Shown: positions 22,831 through 34,925, counted from the stretch's first letter. The stretch: 64,000 nt of DNA from Siphonodentalium dalli (GCA_032622095.1 CP136061.1:56495762-56559761); one strand, 5' to 3'. Program-made: numbers and translations. Notes: generated by a model not told the origin, from the letters alone.

Positions 22831-24379
22831 ATAAAAAAATAACTAATTTAGGTCGGTTGAAGTACCTAGTTACCTGCGCAATTTGCATATGCGTCGTGAA
22901 AGTAGTACTAACCTAATAAAGCTACGTTGGCCTAATAAAGCTACATTGACGTAATAAACGTAAAGTCTATTAGGCAGGCTTTATGTAGGCAATATAGGTA
23001 GTGATCGGTGGATAAAATTATTTATATTGGTTTATTTCGTTGAATGCATTTTTAATGGAGACTGAACCTGTTGGGTCCACTAACATGGCGACTTGTATAT
23101 TGCCTTCATGGTAGCATATTCCACATGGCTATTCAAGAACTATAAGACACAAGAGGATTATCGGGTTTACTTTGTCATGAAAATCGTCTAACGCCTGTGT
23201 CTCTTTAATTCATCTGCTGTCGATGGCGCATGTCCCATGCCACTCACTGTCAAATTACCTCTGTATATCGTCTAAGAGGATAACGAACGCTCTTTATTGC
23301 TCATATATATTAATCCCCGTTTAAGTCACCTGAGGTCAAAGGCGCAAATCCCATGATATTCCCCTGGTTATGTGACCACTGTGTACCAATTGTCATGCAT
23401 ATCGTCTGAGTTGACAAGGAACGCTTTTTATTGCTCATATATATATATATATATATATATATGATACTATAATGTTTATGTTCACCTTTAGGGTCAACGG
23501 TGCCTATACAACGGTTCTCCCCTGGTAATTACTTCTTATATCGATGGCACCTATCACATGACACTCCCGGTGCCATATGAGCCCTGTTACACATTTTCCT
23601 TTTATTAGTACAAATAAATAAATACAAAATATATCTAAAATTTTTGTTTGAATACCGAAATATCTCATGATTGTCTGGAAATATATATCGAATTTTCACG
23701 ATCAGCTCCGATGATTCACCCAATTGGTCGCCCATAGCCCGACAAACACTATATTCGCCTTATTAATGCTCAGAGTTGATACATTATGCGGTATTTTCAC
23801 TATTAATAGTACAACAAATTGAACAATGTCCGAAAGGACGTATGTACTGCATGTGTGTATTGAGTCGCGCCCAAGTAAACCGTCGGCAAGCTACAATGAA
23901 ATAACGAAAGCTGCAGTGATATAACGAACCCGTTTTACACTGTGGCGAAACATTCTTATCAGGTCGAGGCCCGACTTCGTCCGGGCTATTTAGGGATTTC
24001 TTTGTGATCACAACTATTGTTCAATTGCATGGTCCAGAAACAATAAAACATTTTGTAAAACATAACTTGATCTGACGCGTATTTTTTAAAACACGAATTT
24101 TTAGAGCGAATAAATAAGGATGTATTGACAATTACATTTATCTATTTTATAGTTACCTTGTAAATATTCAAATTAAAAGAAACATAATTATTTCAAGAAG
24201 GTGCATCGACAAATTAACGCTGTAATGTCAACTACTCCTTATATGTTATTAATCAAGATACGGGCTTTTTACGCTGGTGCTAACTGAGTCAGATTACCAC
24301 GTTTCAGATTTTCGTAGTTTCGACCAGGAACCGGTCTATTCCACAAGAGACATTGAGTGCGCGCTAATAAAACATACAT
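22831..24379. other. Non-coding; zinc-finger unit C remnant and ~145 bp tandem repeat
   Basis: At 23054-23200 the 5' block (GGAGACTGAACC) and the 3' block (GATTATCGGGTTTACTTTGT) of the zinc-finger pseudogene unit are joined, the finger region being deleted. From 23205 to about 23600 a ~145 bp unit (landmarks AACGCTCTTTATTGCTCATA, AGGTCAAAGGCGCAAATCCC) repeats about three times and includes a (TA)n run at 23437-23462. The rest to 24379 shows no gene. Confidence 0.5.
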
Positions 24380-24648
24380 TTAACCCTTCCATTGCTGGAG
24401 TTTCCTGAACTTTTGCGAAACCCCTGTGCCAATGCATTCTCTTATATTGCGAGTCTGTTTGTATAGTGAGCATCGCATATATTAGAGAATACATTGGCCT
24501 AAGAATATTTACCTTGACTTTGTAAGCCAGTTCATTCTCTTATATATGAGATCATTCCCTTTGTGGGAGACTCGCATATATAAGAGACTGCACTGGCACA
24601 GGAACTTTAATGCTGCACCAGCGCAACTCCCGTCACGAGCGGGTATAG
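24380..24648. mobile_element. TTAA-type MITE with TTAACCCTT ends, copy 1
   Basis: Left end TTAACCCTTCCATTGCTGGA. Internal paired motifs GCCAATGCATTCTCTTATAT and their inverses suggest a branched foldback. The right end (CGTCACGAGCGGGTATAG) is degraded. A better copy lies inverted at 49347-49608. The TTAA flank and CCCTTT start are typical of piggyBac-related MITEs. Confidence 0.65.
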
Positions 24649-24835
24649 AGTCACACAATCAATGACAGACGACAGCTCATAAATATTGTCTATTTACCGA
24701 CATGTATACTTTGAGATGAGAATCTATTATCAAAATGTACTTTTACTTCCGTGAATGAATTAGAAACTTAGACAGTAATGTTGTTGCCGAATTTAGTGCG
24801 TATAGCCTACTTGTCCTCGTCCCGTCATTTATCTG

Positions 24836-26536
24836 TCATTTATTTACTTCTTCGTGACATGTGGCTATGTGATGTACCAAATACTTCTTACGAGAATATC
24901 CGTGTTTACATTTGTCACATTTGTACACGCTCTCCTTAGTGTGTGTCATTTCGTGAGTTTTTAGATTGCAGCGAGAGAAGAAACGCCACCCACAAACGCC
25001 ACACCCGAAAGGTTTCGTGTCCGAATGTATTACCATGTGTTTCATAAAATTTCCCTTATCGCGAAATGTCTTCTTGCAAACTGTGCACTCGTGGCTCTTT
25101 TCTCCTGTATGGACACTTGTATGTTTTCGCAAAGAAATTTTTCTTTTGAATGTTTTACTGCATACATCACACGCAAACGGTTGTGTTTCGGTATGCACAA
25201 CTCTGTGGGAATGCAAACTAGATTTCGACGAAAAATTCCGTCCGCATGTTTCGCAAACGTAACGCTCAACATCCGACTTGTCTCTGTGGCATACACACGC
25301 GCAGTTGGCACGCGACGTTTCATGTTTACAAGTGTCACAATTTTCTGGACCGATCCCTACATGCAGTAACGTGTGCGTCAACATATGCTGTTTTTCGGTG
25401 AAGTTCTTGTTGCACACAGAGCATTTATACGGTTTCAGTCCCCGGTGCGAAGCAATGTGGCGTGTCAGTCCTGCTTTCCATTTGTAAGACTTGTCACACA
25501 TATCGCACGAAAATGGTCGGTCGTGAGAATGAGCTGAACGGTGCATACGTAACAAAGAGCTAAGTGTGAAACGTTTCTCACACATATCACAGGCATACTT
25601 CTGTGTACCAGCATGCACATCTTTGTGACGTCGTAGTGAAAATTTATTGTTAAATGATCTTTGGCATATGTCGCATGCATAAGGCTTGTCGTCTGAATGA
25701 GTTTGTTTGTGATTATACAGTCCATGCTTGTCAACGAACGTCTTCCCACAAATTTCATTCCTCACATCCGAATGGACGTGTTGCTTGTGATTATTCAAAG
25801 TACCCTTCAGTGTGAAGCTACTGTCGCATATCTCACAAGCAAATGGCTTGATTCCCAAATGTGCATTCATATGTCTTGTGAACTCAGTTTTCTTGCGGAA
25901 GAGCTTTGAACAAATATCACATTGTCTTATTTGACTGCACCTCGCGCGAGGTGTGGGTAATTTGTGAATTCTTTGAATATGTTTATTTAGATCATCTCTC
26001 CTCTTGAATTTTTTCTCACACGTTTCACAGTCGAACGCCCGTTCTTCACTGTGGCTGTGCATGTGTCGGCTCAGATCGTATCTCCTGGGGAACTGTTTTG
26101 AGCACACCTTACATGCAAACTTATTGCATGTTTTGTCTAATCTAGAGCCTAATTCATCACCTGAGCCTGATGATTGTGAGCAGCGTTCTGGACCCGGTGT
26201 GTCTGAATCCGATGTGCTGGATTGGTCATGATTTGTATCTTCAAGTTCATTCTCAGCAGGGGTGAACTGGCTGGAAAGACTTTCCACGCCCACTTTTTCT
26301 TGTGTACTAATTTCTGACATTTCATCGCGAGCACTGGAATCAACGTGACTTTTACCTGATTTATCGCCGTTTTGTTTGTCTTCATTATGATTACATTGTA
26401 AATCTGCGATATCGATTAAACCGCGTAACTTTTCCAAGAAGTTACGATGCACATCGCAAACGTGTATTTTCAGGAGGTCTCTTGATGCAAACTTTTCCTG
26501 ACATATGTCACAGTCTATTGTTTGTGTTGGTTCCAT
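24836..26536 (-). CDS. C2H2 zinc-finger protein, paralog 1 (15 finger positions)
   Basis: Intronless 566-aa protein, probably a nuclear DNA-binding factor; target unknown. An isolated C2H2 finger (residues 9-30) is followed by an acidic Ser-rich linker (about 31-139, e.g. DQSSTSDSDTPGPE) and a long array (142 to about 558) of C-x2-C-x12-H-x3/4-H fingers. Only one linker is canonical (TGEKSHECTVC); others read HSHDRPFSCD or HSDDKPYACD. An extra Cys cluster, CDTCKHETSRANCACVCH (400-417), splits the array. Finger 6 (about 262-280) has lost one zinc-binding Cys by a 9-bp deletion relative to paralog 2. The start at 26536 is chosen because it has a full Kozak context (GCCCACCATGG) and MEPT is conserved in paralog 2, whereas the 14-codon upstream extension is out of frame there. 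Confidence 0.9.
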   Translation of the reverse strand: MEPTQTIDCDICQEKFASRDLLKIHVCDVHRNFLEKLRGLIDIADLQCNHNEDKQNGDKSGKSHVDSSARDEMSEISTQEKVGVESLSSQFTPAENELEDTNHDQSSTSDSDTPGPERCSQSSGSGDELGSRLDKTCNKFACKVCSKQFPRRYDLSRHMHSHSEERAFDCETCEKKFKRRDDLNKHIQRIHKLPTPRARCSQIRQCDICSKLFRKKTEFTRHMNAHLGIKPFACEICDSSFTLKGTLNNHKQHVHSDVRNEICGKTFVDKHGLYNHKQTHSDDKPYACDICQRSFNNKFSLRRHKDVHAGTQKYACDMCEKRFTLSSLLRMHRSAHSHDRPFSCDMCDKSYKWKAGLTRHIASHRGLKPYKCSVCNKNFTEKQHMLTHTLLHVGIGPENCDTCKHETSRANCACVCHRDKSDVERYVCETCGRNFSSKSSLHSHRVVHTETQPFACDVCSKTFKRKISLRKHTSVHTGEKSHECTVCKKTFRDKGNFMKHMVIHSDTKPFGCGVCGWRFFSRCNLKTHEMTHTKESVYKCDKCKHGYSRKKYLVHHIATCHEEVNK

Positions 26537-26690
26537 GGTGGGCGAATTCCCCTGTATCAAACGCTCTTGAGTGAACACAGTTGAGACTCAACACAAAAGT
26601 CAGGGCTGATTAAAATTTCTGGTCATTATTATAAGTTCTCTCAAAAGAACGTTGTCCGATGATGAACTGGCGTTAACACTTAGTACTACA
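26537..26690 (-). promoter_or_regulatory. Conserved upstream region of zinc-finger paralog 1
   Basis: About 140 bp directly upstream of the start match the corresponding region of paralog 2 (44240-44375), including TTCTGGTCATTATTATAAG in plus-strand reading. Either the segmental duplication extended this far or the promoter is retained by selection. Beyond it, sequence similarity stops. Confidence 0.55.
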
Positions 26691-26799
26691 AATCAAATCA
26701 AATCAAATATGTAATGGTATCAATCCAACATGCGAATTATCACCAATTGTACAAACATATAGTAACATTTAATGTGTGAACAAAATTAAAAATACAATG
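26691..26799. other. Short AT-rich spacer
   Basis: AATCAAATCAAATCAAATAT-type short tandem, then unique AT-rich sequence up to the target duplication of the large foldback element. Confidence 0.4.
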
Positions 26800-27385
26800 C
26801 ATAATATTGGGTCCGTGAAGTTAGCACAACATTCAACATTCAACATTCGTTCAACATTCGTTTGAAGTTGGCACAACATTCAACATTCGTTCAACATTCG
26901 ATTTTTCTTGAACATAAGTTTTTTTTATGGTGAATGGATTAAGTGGGTCGTATATATAGCACTCCTATCAAAATTAGAGTATTCGATACTTCGATGCTCA
27001 TTTTTGAGCAAATTTAACATTCGAGTTTTCTTGTACGTAAATTGTTTTAACGTGAATGGATTTAGTGGGTCGTATATTTAGCACTCCTATCAAAATGAGT
27101 ATTGGATACATCGATGCTCATTTTTGAGCAAATTCAATTCCGGGGGAGAGAGAGGGGCACATCATATACGCATGACGGATCGGGCCAATATATGCAGGGA
27201 TTTACCCTGATGGTACTTTAATTCACCATAGGGCCCACGCCTAGCATGTATGGGTTTCGCTGGCGAATGTTGAACAGAAAGAACATTCAACATTCGTTCA
27301 ACATTCGTGTGAAGTTGGCACAACATTCAACATTCAACATTCGAATTTTCTTGTACATAAGTTTTTTCAACGTGAATGGATTAGA

Positions 27386-27895
27386 GTATTCGATACTACG
27401 ATGCTCATTTTTGAGCAATTTTAACATTCGAGTTTTCTTGTACATAAAATGTTTTAACGTGAATGGATTTAGTGGGTCGTATATATAGCACTCCTATCAA
27501 AATAAGTATTCGATACTTCGATGCTCATTTTTGAGCAATTTTAATATTCGAATTTTCTTGTACATAAATTGTTTTAACGTGAATGGATTTAGTGGGTCGT
27601 ATATATAGCACTCCTATCAAAATGAGTATTCGATACTTCGATGCTCATTTTTCAGCAATTTTAACATTCGAATTTTCTTGTACATAAATTGTTTTAACGT
27701 GAATGGATTTAGTGGGTCGTATATATAGCACTCCTATCAAAATGAGTATTCGATACTTCGATGCTCATTTTTCAGCAATTTTAACATTCGAATTATCTTG
27801 TACATAAATTGTTTTAACGTGAATGGATTTAGTGGGTCGTATATATAGCACTCCTATCAAAATGAGTATTGAATACTTCGACGCTCATTTTTGAG
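27386..27895. repeat. 120-bp tandem repeats inside the foldback arm
   Basis: The unit containing GAGTATTCGATACTTCGATG, TTCTTGTACATAAATTG and TTTAGTGGGTCGTATATATA recurs at exactly 120-bp spacing at 27481, 27601, 27721 and 27841, nearly identical. The other arm contains only one or two units per module, so the array expanded after or independently of palindrome formation. Confidence 0.85.
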
Positions 27896-29135
27896 CAATT
27901 TCAATTCCGGGGGAGAGAGAGGGGCACATCATATACGCATGATCGGATCGGGCCCATATATGCAGGGATTTATTCTGATGGTACTTTAATTCTCCATAGG
28001 GCCCACACCTAGTATGTGTGGTTTTCGCTGGCGAATGTTGAACATAAAGAACATTCAACATTCGTTCAACATTCGTGTGAAGTTGGCACAGCATTCAACA
28101 TTCGTTCAACATTTGAATTTTCTTGTACATAAGTTTGTTCAACGTGAATGGAATAAGTGTGTCGTATATATAGCACCCCTATCAAAATTAGAGTATTCGA
28201 TACTTCGATGCTCATTTTTGAGCAATTTTAACATTCGATTTTTCTTGTACGTAAATTGTTTTAACGTGAATGCATTTAGTGGGTCGTATATATAGCACTT
28301 CTATCAAAATGAGTATTGGATACTTCGATGCTCATTTGTGAGCAATTTCAATTCCGGGGGAGAGAGAGGGACACATCATATACGCATCAAAAATGAGCAT
28401 CGAAGTATCCAATACTCATTTTGATAGGAGTGCTATATATACGACCCACTAAATCCATTCACGTTAAAACAATTTACGTACAAGAAAAATCGAATGTTAA
28501 AATTGCTCAAAAATGAGCATCGAAGTATCGAATACTCTAATTTTGAGAGGGGTGCTATATATACGACCCACTTAATCCATTCACGTTAAAAAAACTTATG
28601 TACAAGAAAAATCGAATGTTGAATGTTGTGCCATCTTCACACGAATGTTGAACGAATGTTGAATGTTCTTTCTGTTCAACATTCGCCAGCGAAAACCACA
28701 CATGCTAGGCGTGGGCCCTATGGAGAATTAAAGTACCATCAGGGTAAATCCCTGCGTATATGGGCCCGACCCGATCATGCGTATACGATGTGCCACTCTT
28801 TCTCCCCCGGAATTGAAATTGCTCAAAAATGAGCGTCGAAGTATCCAATACTCATTTTGATAGGAGTGCTATATATACGACCCACTAAATCCATTCACGT
28901 TAAAACAATTTATGTACAAGAAAAATCGAATGTTAAATTTGCTCAAAAATGAGCATCGAAGTATCGAATACTCTAATTTTGATAGGAGTGCTATATATAC
29001 GACCCACTTAATCCATTCACGTTAAAAAAAACTTATGTACAAGAAAAATCGAATGTTGAACGAATGTTGAATGTTGTGCCAACTTCACACGAATGTTGAA
29101 CGAATGTTGAATGTTGTGCTAACTTCACGGACCCC

Positions 29136-29716
29136 CATAATTTCTATGGATTTTTAAGACCTGAATTTTATTTTTATTAGGTTTAATGAATTTTTTTATT
29201 GAAATTTGTATGCGACAACTCACTGGACAAATTGGTATTTTCAAATTGAACCGAGCTTTCTACCGCGCTCCTATACTCCGCCTAGCTACAAGTTACAACT
29301 TACAAGTATTGATTCTATTCATCAGTAGTACCGTACCGTTTCATGATCTCCATTGACATAGGCTACTGAGTGTTATCTAAACGAACAAAAATTACTCCCA
29401 AATAACAAATATCAACAAAATAAGCCTTGATATTTTCTTATGGATGTATAATAACCACGACTTTGGTAAGCATAGCATAATCTAATATGTATACATTCCA
29501 ATTGCAACACCTCAAATCCACCATGCACATGTGAGATGTAATTATGACCTTCAACAAGTTCAAGTGACCAGGCCAAAAAGTCATCTGAAAAGTATCAGAT
29601 GATGTGATTGGTCAAAAGGTTAGAAAGTCCCTGGGAATTCACCCGAAGACCTCGGATTTCACAAAAACTGAACATGTGATGATATTTTTTTTTAGGGAAA
29701 CACCATTTCTGCATGT
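29136..29716. repeat. Duplicated flank of the foldback element, copy 1
   Basis: The sequence from CCATAATTTCTATGG to TTTCTGCATGTAT is repeated at 30526-31250. At 29716 it jumps back into foldback sequence (ATCAAAATGAGTATTGG). The junction shares TAT with both partners, as expected for a tandem duplication of about 1.4 kb (roughly 28304-29716). Confidence 0.75.
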
Positions 29717-30741
29717 ATATCAAAATGAGTATTGGATACTTCGATGCTCATTTGTGAGCAATTTCAATTCCGGGGGAGAAAATGAGCATCGAAGTATCCA
29801 ATACTCATTTTGATAGGAGTGCTATATATACGACCCACTAAATCCATTCACGTTAAAACAATTTACGTACAAGAAAATTCGAATGTTAAAATAGCTCAAA
29901 AATGAGCATCGAAGTATCAAATACTCTAATTTTGATAGGGGTGCTGTATATACGACCCACTTAATCCATTCACGTTAAAAAAACTTATGTACAAGAAAAT
30001 CGAATGTTGAACGAATGTTGAATGTTGTGCCAACGTCACACGAATGTTGAACGAATGTTGAATGTTCTTTCTGTTCAACATTCGCCAGCGAAAACCACAC
30101 ATGCTAGGCGTGGGCCCTATGGAGAATTAAAGTACCATCAGGGTAAATCCCTGCGTATATGGGCCCGATCCGATCATGCGTATATGATGTGCCACTCTCT
30201 CTCCCCCGGAATTGAAATTGCTCAAAAATGAGCGTCGAAGTATCCAATACTCATTTTGATAGGAGTGCTATATATACGACCCACTAAATCCATTCACGTT
30301 AAAACAATTTATGTACAAGAAAAATCGAATGTTAAATTTGCTCAAAAATGAGCATCGAATACTCTAATTTTGATAGGAGTGCTATATATACGACCCACTT
30401 AATCCATTCACGTTAAAAAAACTTATGTACAAGAAAAATCGAATGTTGAACGAATGTTGAATGTTGTGCCAACTTCACACGAATGTCGAACGAATGTTGA
30501 ATGTTGTGCTAACTTCACGGACCCCCATAATATTCTATGAATTATTAAGACCTGAATTTTATTTTTATTAGGTTTAATGAATTTGTTTTATTGAAATTTG
30601 TATGCGACAACTCACTGGACAAATTGGTATTTTCAAATTGAACCGAGCTTTCTACCGCGCTCCTATACTCCGCCTAGCTACAAGTTACAACTTACAAGTA
30701 CTGATTCTATTCATCAGTAGTACCGTACCGTTTCATGATCT

Positions 30742-31402
30742 CCATTGACATAGGCTACTGATTTATCTAAACGAACAAAAATTACTCCCAGATAACAAAT
30801 ATCAACAAAATAAGCCTTGATATTTTCTTATGGATGTATAATAACCACGACTTTGGTAAGCATAGCATAATCTAATATGTATACATTCCAATTCCTACAT
30901 ATAGTGTTATCTAAACGAACAAAAATTACTCCCAAATAACAAATATCAACAAAATAAGCCTGGATATTTTCTTATGGATGTATAATAACCACGACTTTGG
31001 TAAGCATAGCATAATCCAATATGTTACATTCCAATTGCTACACCTCAAATCCACCATGCACATGTGAGATGTAATTATGACCTTCAACAAGTTCAAGTGA
31101 CCAGGCCAAAAAGTCATTTGAAAAGTATCAGATGATGTGATTGGTCAAAAGGTTAGAAAGTCCCTGAGAATTCACCCGAAGACCTCGGATTTCACAAAAA
31201 CTGAACATGTGATGATATTTTTTTTAGGGAAACACCATTTCTGCATGTATTTCTAGAAAACAATTGATAAACATTGGATTTTTTTGGATTATGCTAAGCT
31301 TACAAAAGGTAAATTTATACATATCAAGGCTTATTTTGTTGATATGGTGTGTTATTTGGGAGTAATTTCTGTTCGTTTAGATAACACTCAGTAGGTCAAT
31401 GG
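30742..31402. mobile_element. ~0.66 kb TIR element next to the foldback
   Basis: The left end reads CCATTGACATAGGCTACTG and GAACAAAAATTACTCCCA; the right end (31335-31402) is the inverse (GTTCGTTTAGATAACACTCA, CAATGG). Arms are ~85 bp. An internal ~145 bp direct duplication is present (30765-30900 and 30905-31035). A partial copy of its left half lies in 29350-29716. Non-coding. Confidence 0.6.
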
Positions 31403-33240
31403 TGGTCATTAGGGGCGCCTACTGGTGAAATACATTGGCAGTCAGATGCTCGTAGCCCGTTTATATATAACCATGGGTATATGCCAGATATAACCGTACA
31501 AAAAAAACGCCGTTCTTTTGACCGTGTATTTATCCATGGTGTGTGTGCCTGTGGTTGTCCGTAACATGGTGTCCGGTGTCATTGATCTGAAAGGTAATCA
31601 TGTTCGACTGGTGTTGTTAGATTGGTAACGAGATTAGCGGTTGCTATGTCTTGTCTGGTCATATTTACTGTTTGAACTTTGTCTGAAATAGACGCACTTT
31701 TTATACTAGAATTTGCGCAACAGGAGCGCAAGGAAATCGCACGTCGAATTGGTTTAAGGGTTTTTATAAAAAGTATTTATATGACACAGAGAGGCAAACA
31801 GAACGATACCATATATATACTATATGCGTTTGCATCCAATTTGGATTTATTGGGATGTTTTTAGTGCACTTTTGTGGTTATGAGAGCTCATTATCCCACA
31901 GGGGCTATACGATTCCCCGACAGGGGGACGGGTTTTAGCTGCCGGGTTGACCATTGCAGATCTCACCGACGGGGGGTGGCTATCCCTCCCCGACAGGGGT
32001 GGGGATGTAGCCCCTGACTCCTCCCCGGGTGCCACCCAAAATAATTTAGTATCGATTATTTCTCGTCTTCAGTGAATGCAAGACCGCGCTCTTAGCATGG
32101 GGTGTCAAGTATATAGGGACTTGTCGACAGGGGTGGTTATGCAGGGGTCTTAGCCCCCCATTGTAGTCATACCCAATGCAACATTTATTGGAAAATTCAC
32201 ACCAAAATTAGGTTGAATTTTTTCTCGTAGCTTGATTTTCCAACAATTTCTTAGTGACGAATTTGTTGTTTTTAGACCAACATTTGCATATTTCCCTTTC
32301 ATTTGCAAAATTATGGACTCATATGGCCATCAGTTGGCAATTTTCAAACCTAAGGGTGAGTGTCAGGTTAAAAATTTCCCCGAAATGGAAAGCTTGAGGC
32401 CAGTCTGGATGCTAGGATTGTCAAATTTTCATGCTCATATTTTCAAAATGTTCTCACATCGGGCCGAACCATCGGCCGACCCGCGTGTTCTGTGTCCTTG
32501 TCAGTAGTTACTTGGTAATTAATTTAAGAACAAATAAATCGGGGTGTAAATTTGTCTGGCGTTATACCACTAGATGTTAGGATTTTTTAATCTCATACTG
32601 GGCCGAACCACCCCCCCCCCCCTGCATGACAAGTGGCCACAATATTACTGGTTCATTTAGAATAAGCTACCATCTAGTAGTCTGTGTGGGAACATTTGGG
32701 AAAAAGCAAAGCACGGGGGGTGCAAATTTATTTACACAAACTTCTGAGTTTGGTGTGGTTCAATGGGATGGGTGCAGTTGAAAATTCCAAGATGGAGACC
32801 ACCCCAACGAAAACCCTCTAACCAAGTCCCGAGTGCCAAATATCTCACACTCAACCAGGGGTGCCCCTCGCAACTTAGTTTCTGCCCTCGGCATAGGCCT
32901 ATTTGTTTTCTATCCGAGAATACACTGCACCGGCGGCAATATATTGACCATACTCTGAAAGAAAACGCTTCCGTGTCGATCACACGATAACGTCGTGCTG
33001 CAAGTAAGACGATAATTGTGTTGTAGAAATGATACGAAAGACCGATTGTCAAAAAACTAAACATCAAAATACACAGGGCAAGACTTATCGATCCAAACTG
33101 TGGAGTGTGTTTTCGTTGTGTATTTTCGCATATACCCATGGTTATATATAAACGGGCTACGAGCATCTGACTGTAGGAGTCTCGTAGGGGATAAGGCATT
33201 GGCACTTAGAACTAAATAACATTTCTATACTCCCCTACTG
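31403..33240. mobile_element. 1.73 kb element with CAGTCAGATGCTCGTAGCCC ends
   Basis: TIR of about 45 bp: left 31439-31484 (CAGTCAGATGCTCGTAGCCC, then TATATATAACCATGGGTATA), right 33128-33173 inverted. The CAGT start is Tc1/mariner-like, but a TA flank is clear only on the right. The interior carries CCCCGACAGGGG motifs (31915-32030) and no transposase. The 157-codon minus frame (32732-33205) runs through the TIR and into the flank, and is not credible as a gene; the frame at 31679-31864 is also unrecognised. Confidence 0.6.
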
Positions 33241-34580
33241 GCCCTAGTACTATTAACTATTTTTAAATCCTAATTCAACGAAATAAATAAATTACCATTC
33301 GTCGCTATGACGGATGTTGGATGACGTAATATACTAAAGTAATTAAAATAAAAAAAAAAACTAATGGCCACAGAATAATTCTTCTGTTGCAAATAGGTTA
33401 GGCACCGCCCACATTCTTAAGCTCTGGTGATACTAGCTGTACCACACATTGGCCTACTCAATTATGCAGAGCATAATTCTGAATACCACTTTAAACATAA
33501 CAATTAATAGCAACCACAACGCCCCCGGATATATATAGCGCACTAGAGCGCAATTTCCTAATGTTCAAGTTGAGCATTTACTAAAATCAACTTTTTTTCA
33601 AGCAATTAACTGTTTACTAATTAACTTTTTACTAGTAATTAACTGAGAAATAAATGTGAATTTGGTCTCCGGTATATAATACAGCATACGCGACATATAA
33701 GGGGATATGATACAATGTTCAATAAATACGACCCGGAAGTAGCAAATATATTGACACGGAACACTAAATCTAAAACCAAAGGCCATAATATAACGAGTAG
33801 TAGAGCCATGAAACCATAAAAGGTAATCAACGCCGAAATACTAAATCAATTCAGGAACCAACTCGACGAATATTGGAAAGAACGGGACTTGATTTTAAAG
33901 CTAAACTAGGCATAACAACTTCTCAAACGAGTCGGGTGTTGGTTATGTATAGACTTGAAAATATATGGCCTGTAGGCACCCTCACACTGATACAGTTTCA
34001 TATAATTTTATCGTATAGGGTAAGGTGTGAAAAGAAGAAAACCCAATTATGCTTAATCATAATTCAACGTACACTTAACTTGCTTTAAACATAATGCTCA
34101 GTTAAATAGTATATATAATTCAGCCAATTCCCCCACAAATATTCAGATGCCGGAAACAGACAAAATGGGTATTCTTGCATTAAGTAAAATTATTCAAGTT
34201 TTAGATTTCTTCCTATAAGTATCGTAGGCTATAATGTAATATTAAAACGTGTGTATCTTTTGTCGTATTGTGGCCACTATTCTGACTGGAGTTAATTCGC
34301 AGCGAACTTAGTAGTCATTACATTCATACTGAAGTATGGAAGCATGTAGTTCAATGTGAATTTGACTGGAGTATAAATATTACATTATTGAGTAGGCTAT
34401 ATTATGTGTATACTAATTAATTATTTCAGTAAGTTTAAAATTACCTTGTCAGTTTAAGGATAGTAAGTTCAGCGCGGAATTTATATATATACTAGAGCAT
34501 GTCAGACTGTAAGGATGGTATTCACCAACTGGGTTTATATATAATCCAGGGAGTTTTACATATATGGCAGATTTTGGTGC
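33241..34580. other. Non-coding AT-rich stretch
   Basis: No domain-like frame, exon or paired terminal repeat found. Short frames at 33598-33830 (minus) and 33873-34088 (plus) are low-complexity and unsupported. Confidence 0.4.
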
Positions 34581-34644
34581 AGAAAAAAAATACGACGCAT
34601 TTGTAACCAGTTACTGGGTTACAAATACGTCGTGGGTTTTTTTT
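34581..34644. repeat. Hairpin, ~17-bp stem plus A/T-rich extension
   Basis: ACGACGCATTTGTAACC (34592-34608) pairs with GGTTACAAATACGTCGT (34617-34633), with one mismatch and an 8-base loop. Flanking A8 and T9 runs extend the stem. It is likely a tiny foldback element or the end of one. Confidence 0.6.
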
Positions 34645-34769
34645 TACAAGTCGACACACAGTTACAAATGCTTATCAGAGAATAACTCCAATTAGAAAAA
34701 AATGAAAATATTTCACCTATCCTTGCTAAAAAAAAAGGTTACAAAGTTACATATGACATTTAGTGATTC

Positions 34770-34925
34770 AGAAAACCTGGCTACACACAAGAGAATACAC
34801 ACTGGCGATCGCCCATAGGAGTGAGACGTGTGTCGGAAGGCGTTTAATCAGTCCAGACACATTTCAGACCATATGAGAATCTACACAGGCGACCGCCCAT
34901 ACGAGTATGCTAACATATACCATGT
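34770..34925 (+). pseudogene. C2H2 zinc-finger pseudogene fragment D
   Basis: LATHKRIHTGDRP then a stop, DVCRKAFNQSRHISDHMRIY and TGDRPYEYANIY can be read in one frame. They represent the end of one finger, a complete finger pattern and the next linker, with stop codons replacing Tyr and Cys codons. The linker type TGDRPYE is shared with units A, B and E. Non-functional. Confidence 0.7.

Larger units (their letters stand above)
26800..30534. mobile_element. Large foldback (MULE-like) transposon, 9-bp target duplication, partly tandem-duplicated
   Basis: CATAATATT stands at 26800-26808 and again at 30526-30534; between them the ends read GGGTCCGTGAAGTTAGCAC and its inverse. A 9-bp duplication fits Mutator-like elements. 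Both arms are built of repeats: an AACATTCGTTCAACATTCG block, a 120-bp unit and a CCGGGGGAGAGAGAGG-to-GGCGAATGTTGAAC module. The palindrome centre is near 28380. An earlier right end at 29135 is followed by flank-like DNA (29136-29716); a duplicated arm plus flank follows it. No transposase. Frames of 69 aa recurring at 27885, 28623 and 30022 are repeat by-products. Confidence 0.75.

Noticed and set aside
25042-25338. Frames overlapping the zinc-finger genes on both strands (also 42539-43998)
   Set aside because: Shadows of the real C2H2 genes; the same shadows appear in both paralogs because the genes are similar.
26537-26578. N-terminal extension of zinc-finger paralog 1 (14 codons)
   Set aside because: The corresponding region of paralog 2 is in another frame, and the internal MEPT start has a full Kozak context.
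32732-33205. 157-codon minus-strand frame with two hydrophobic stretches
   Set aside because: It starts outside a transposon TIR and reads straight through it; no family resemblance. Treated as chance.
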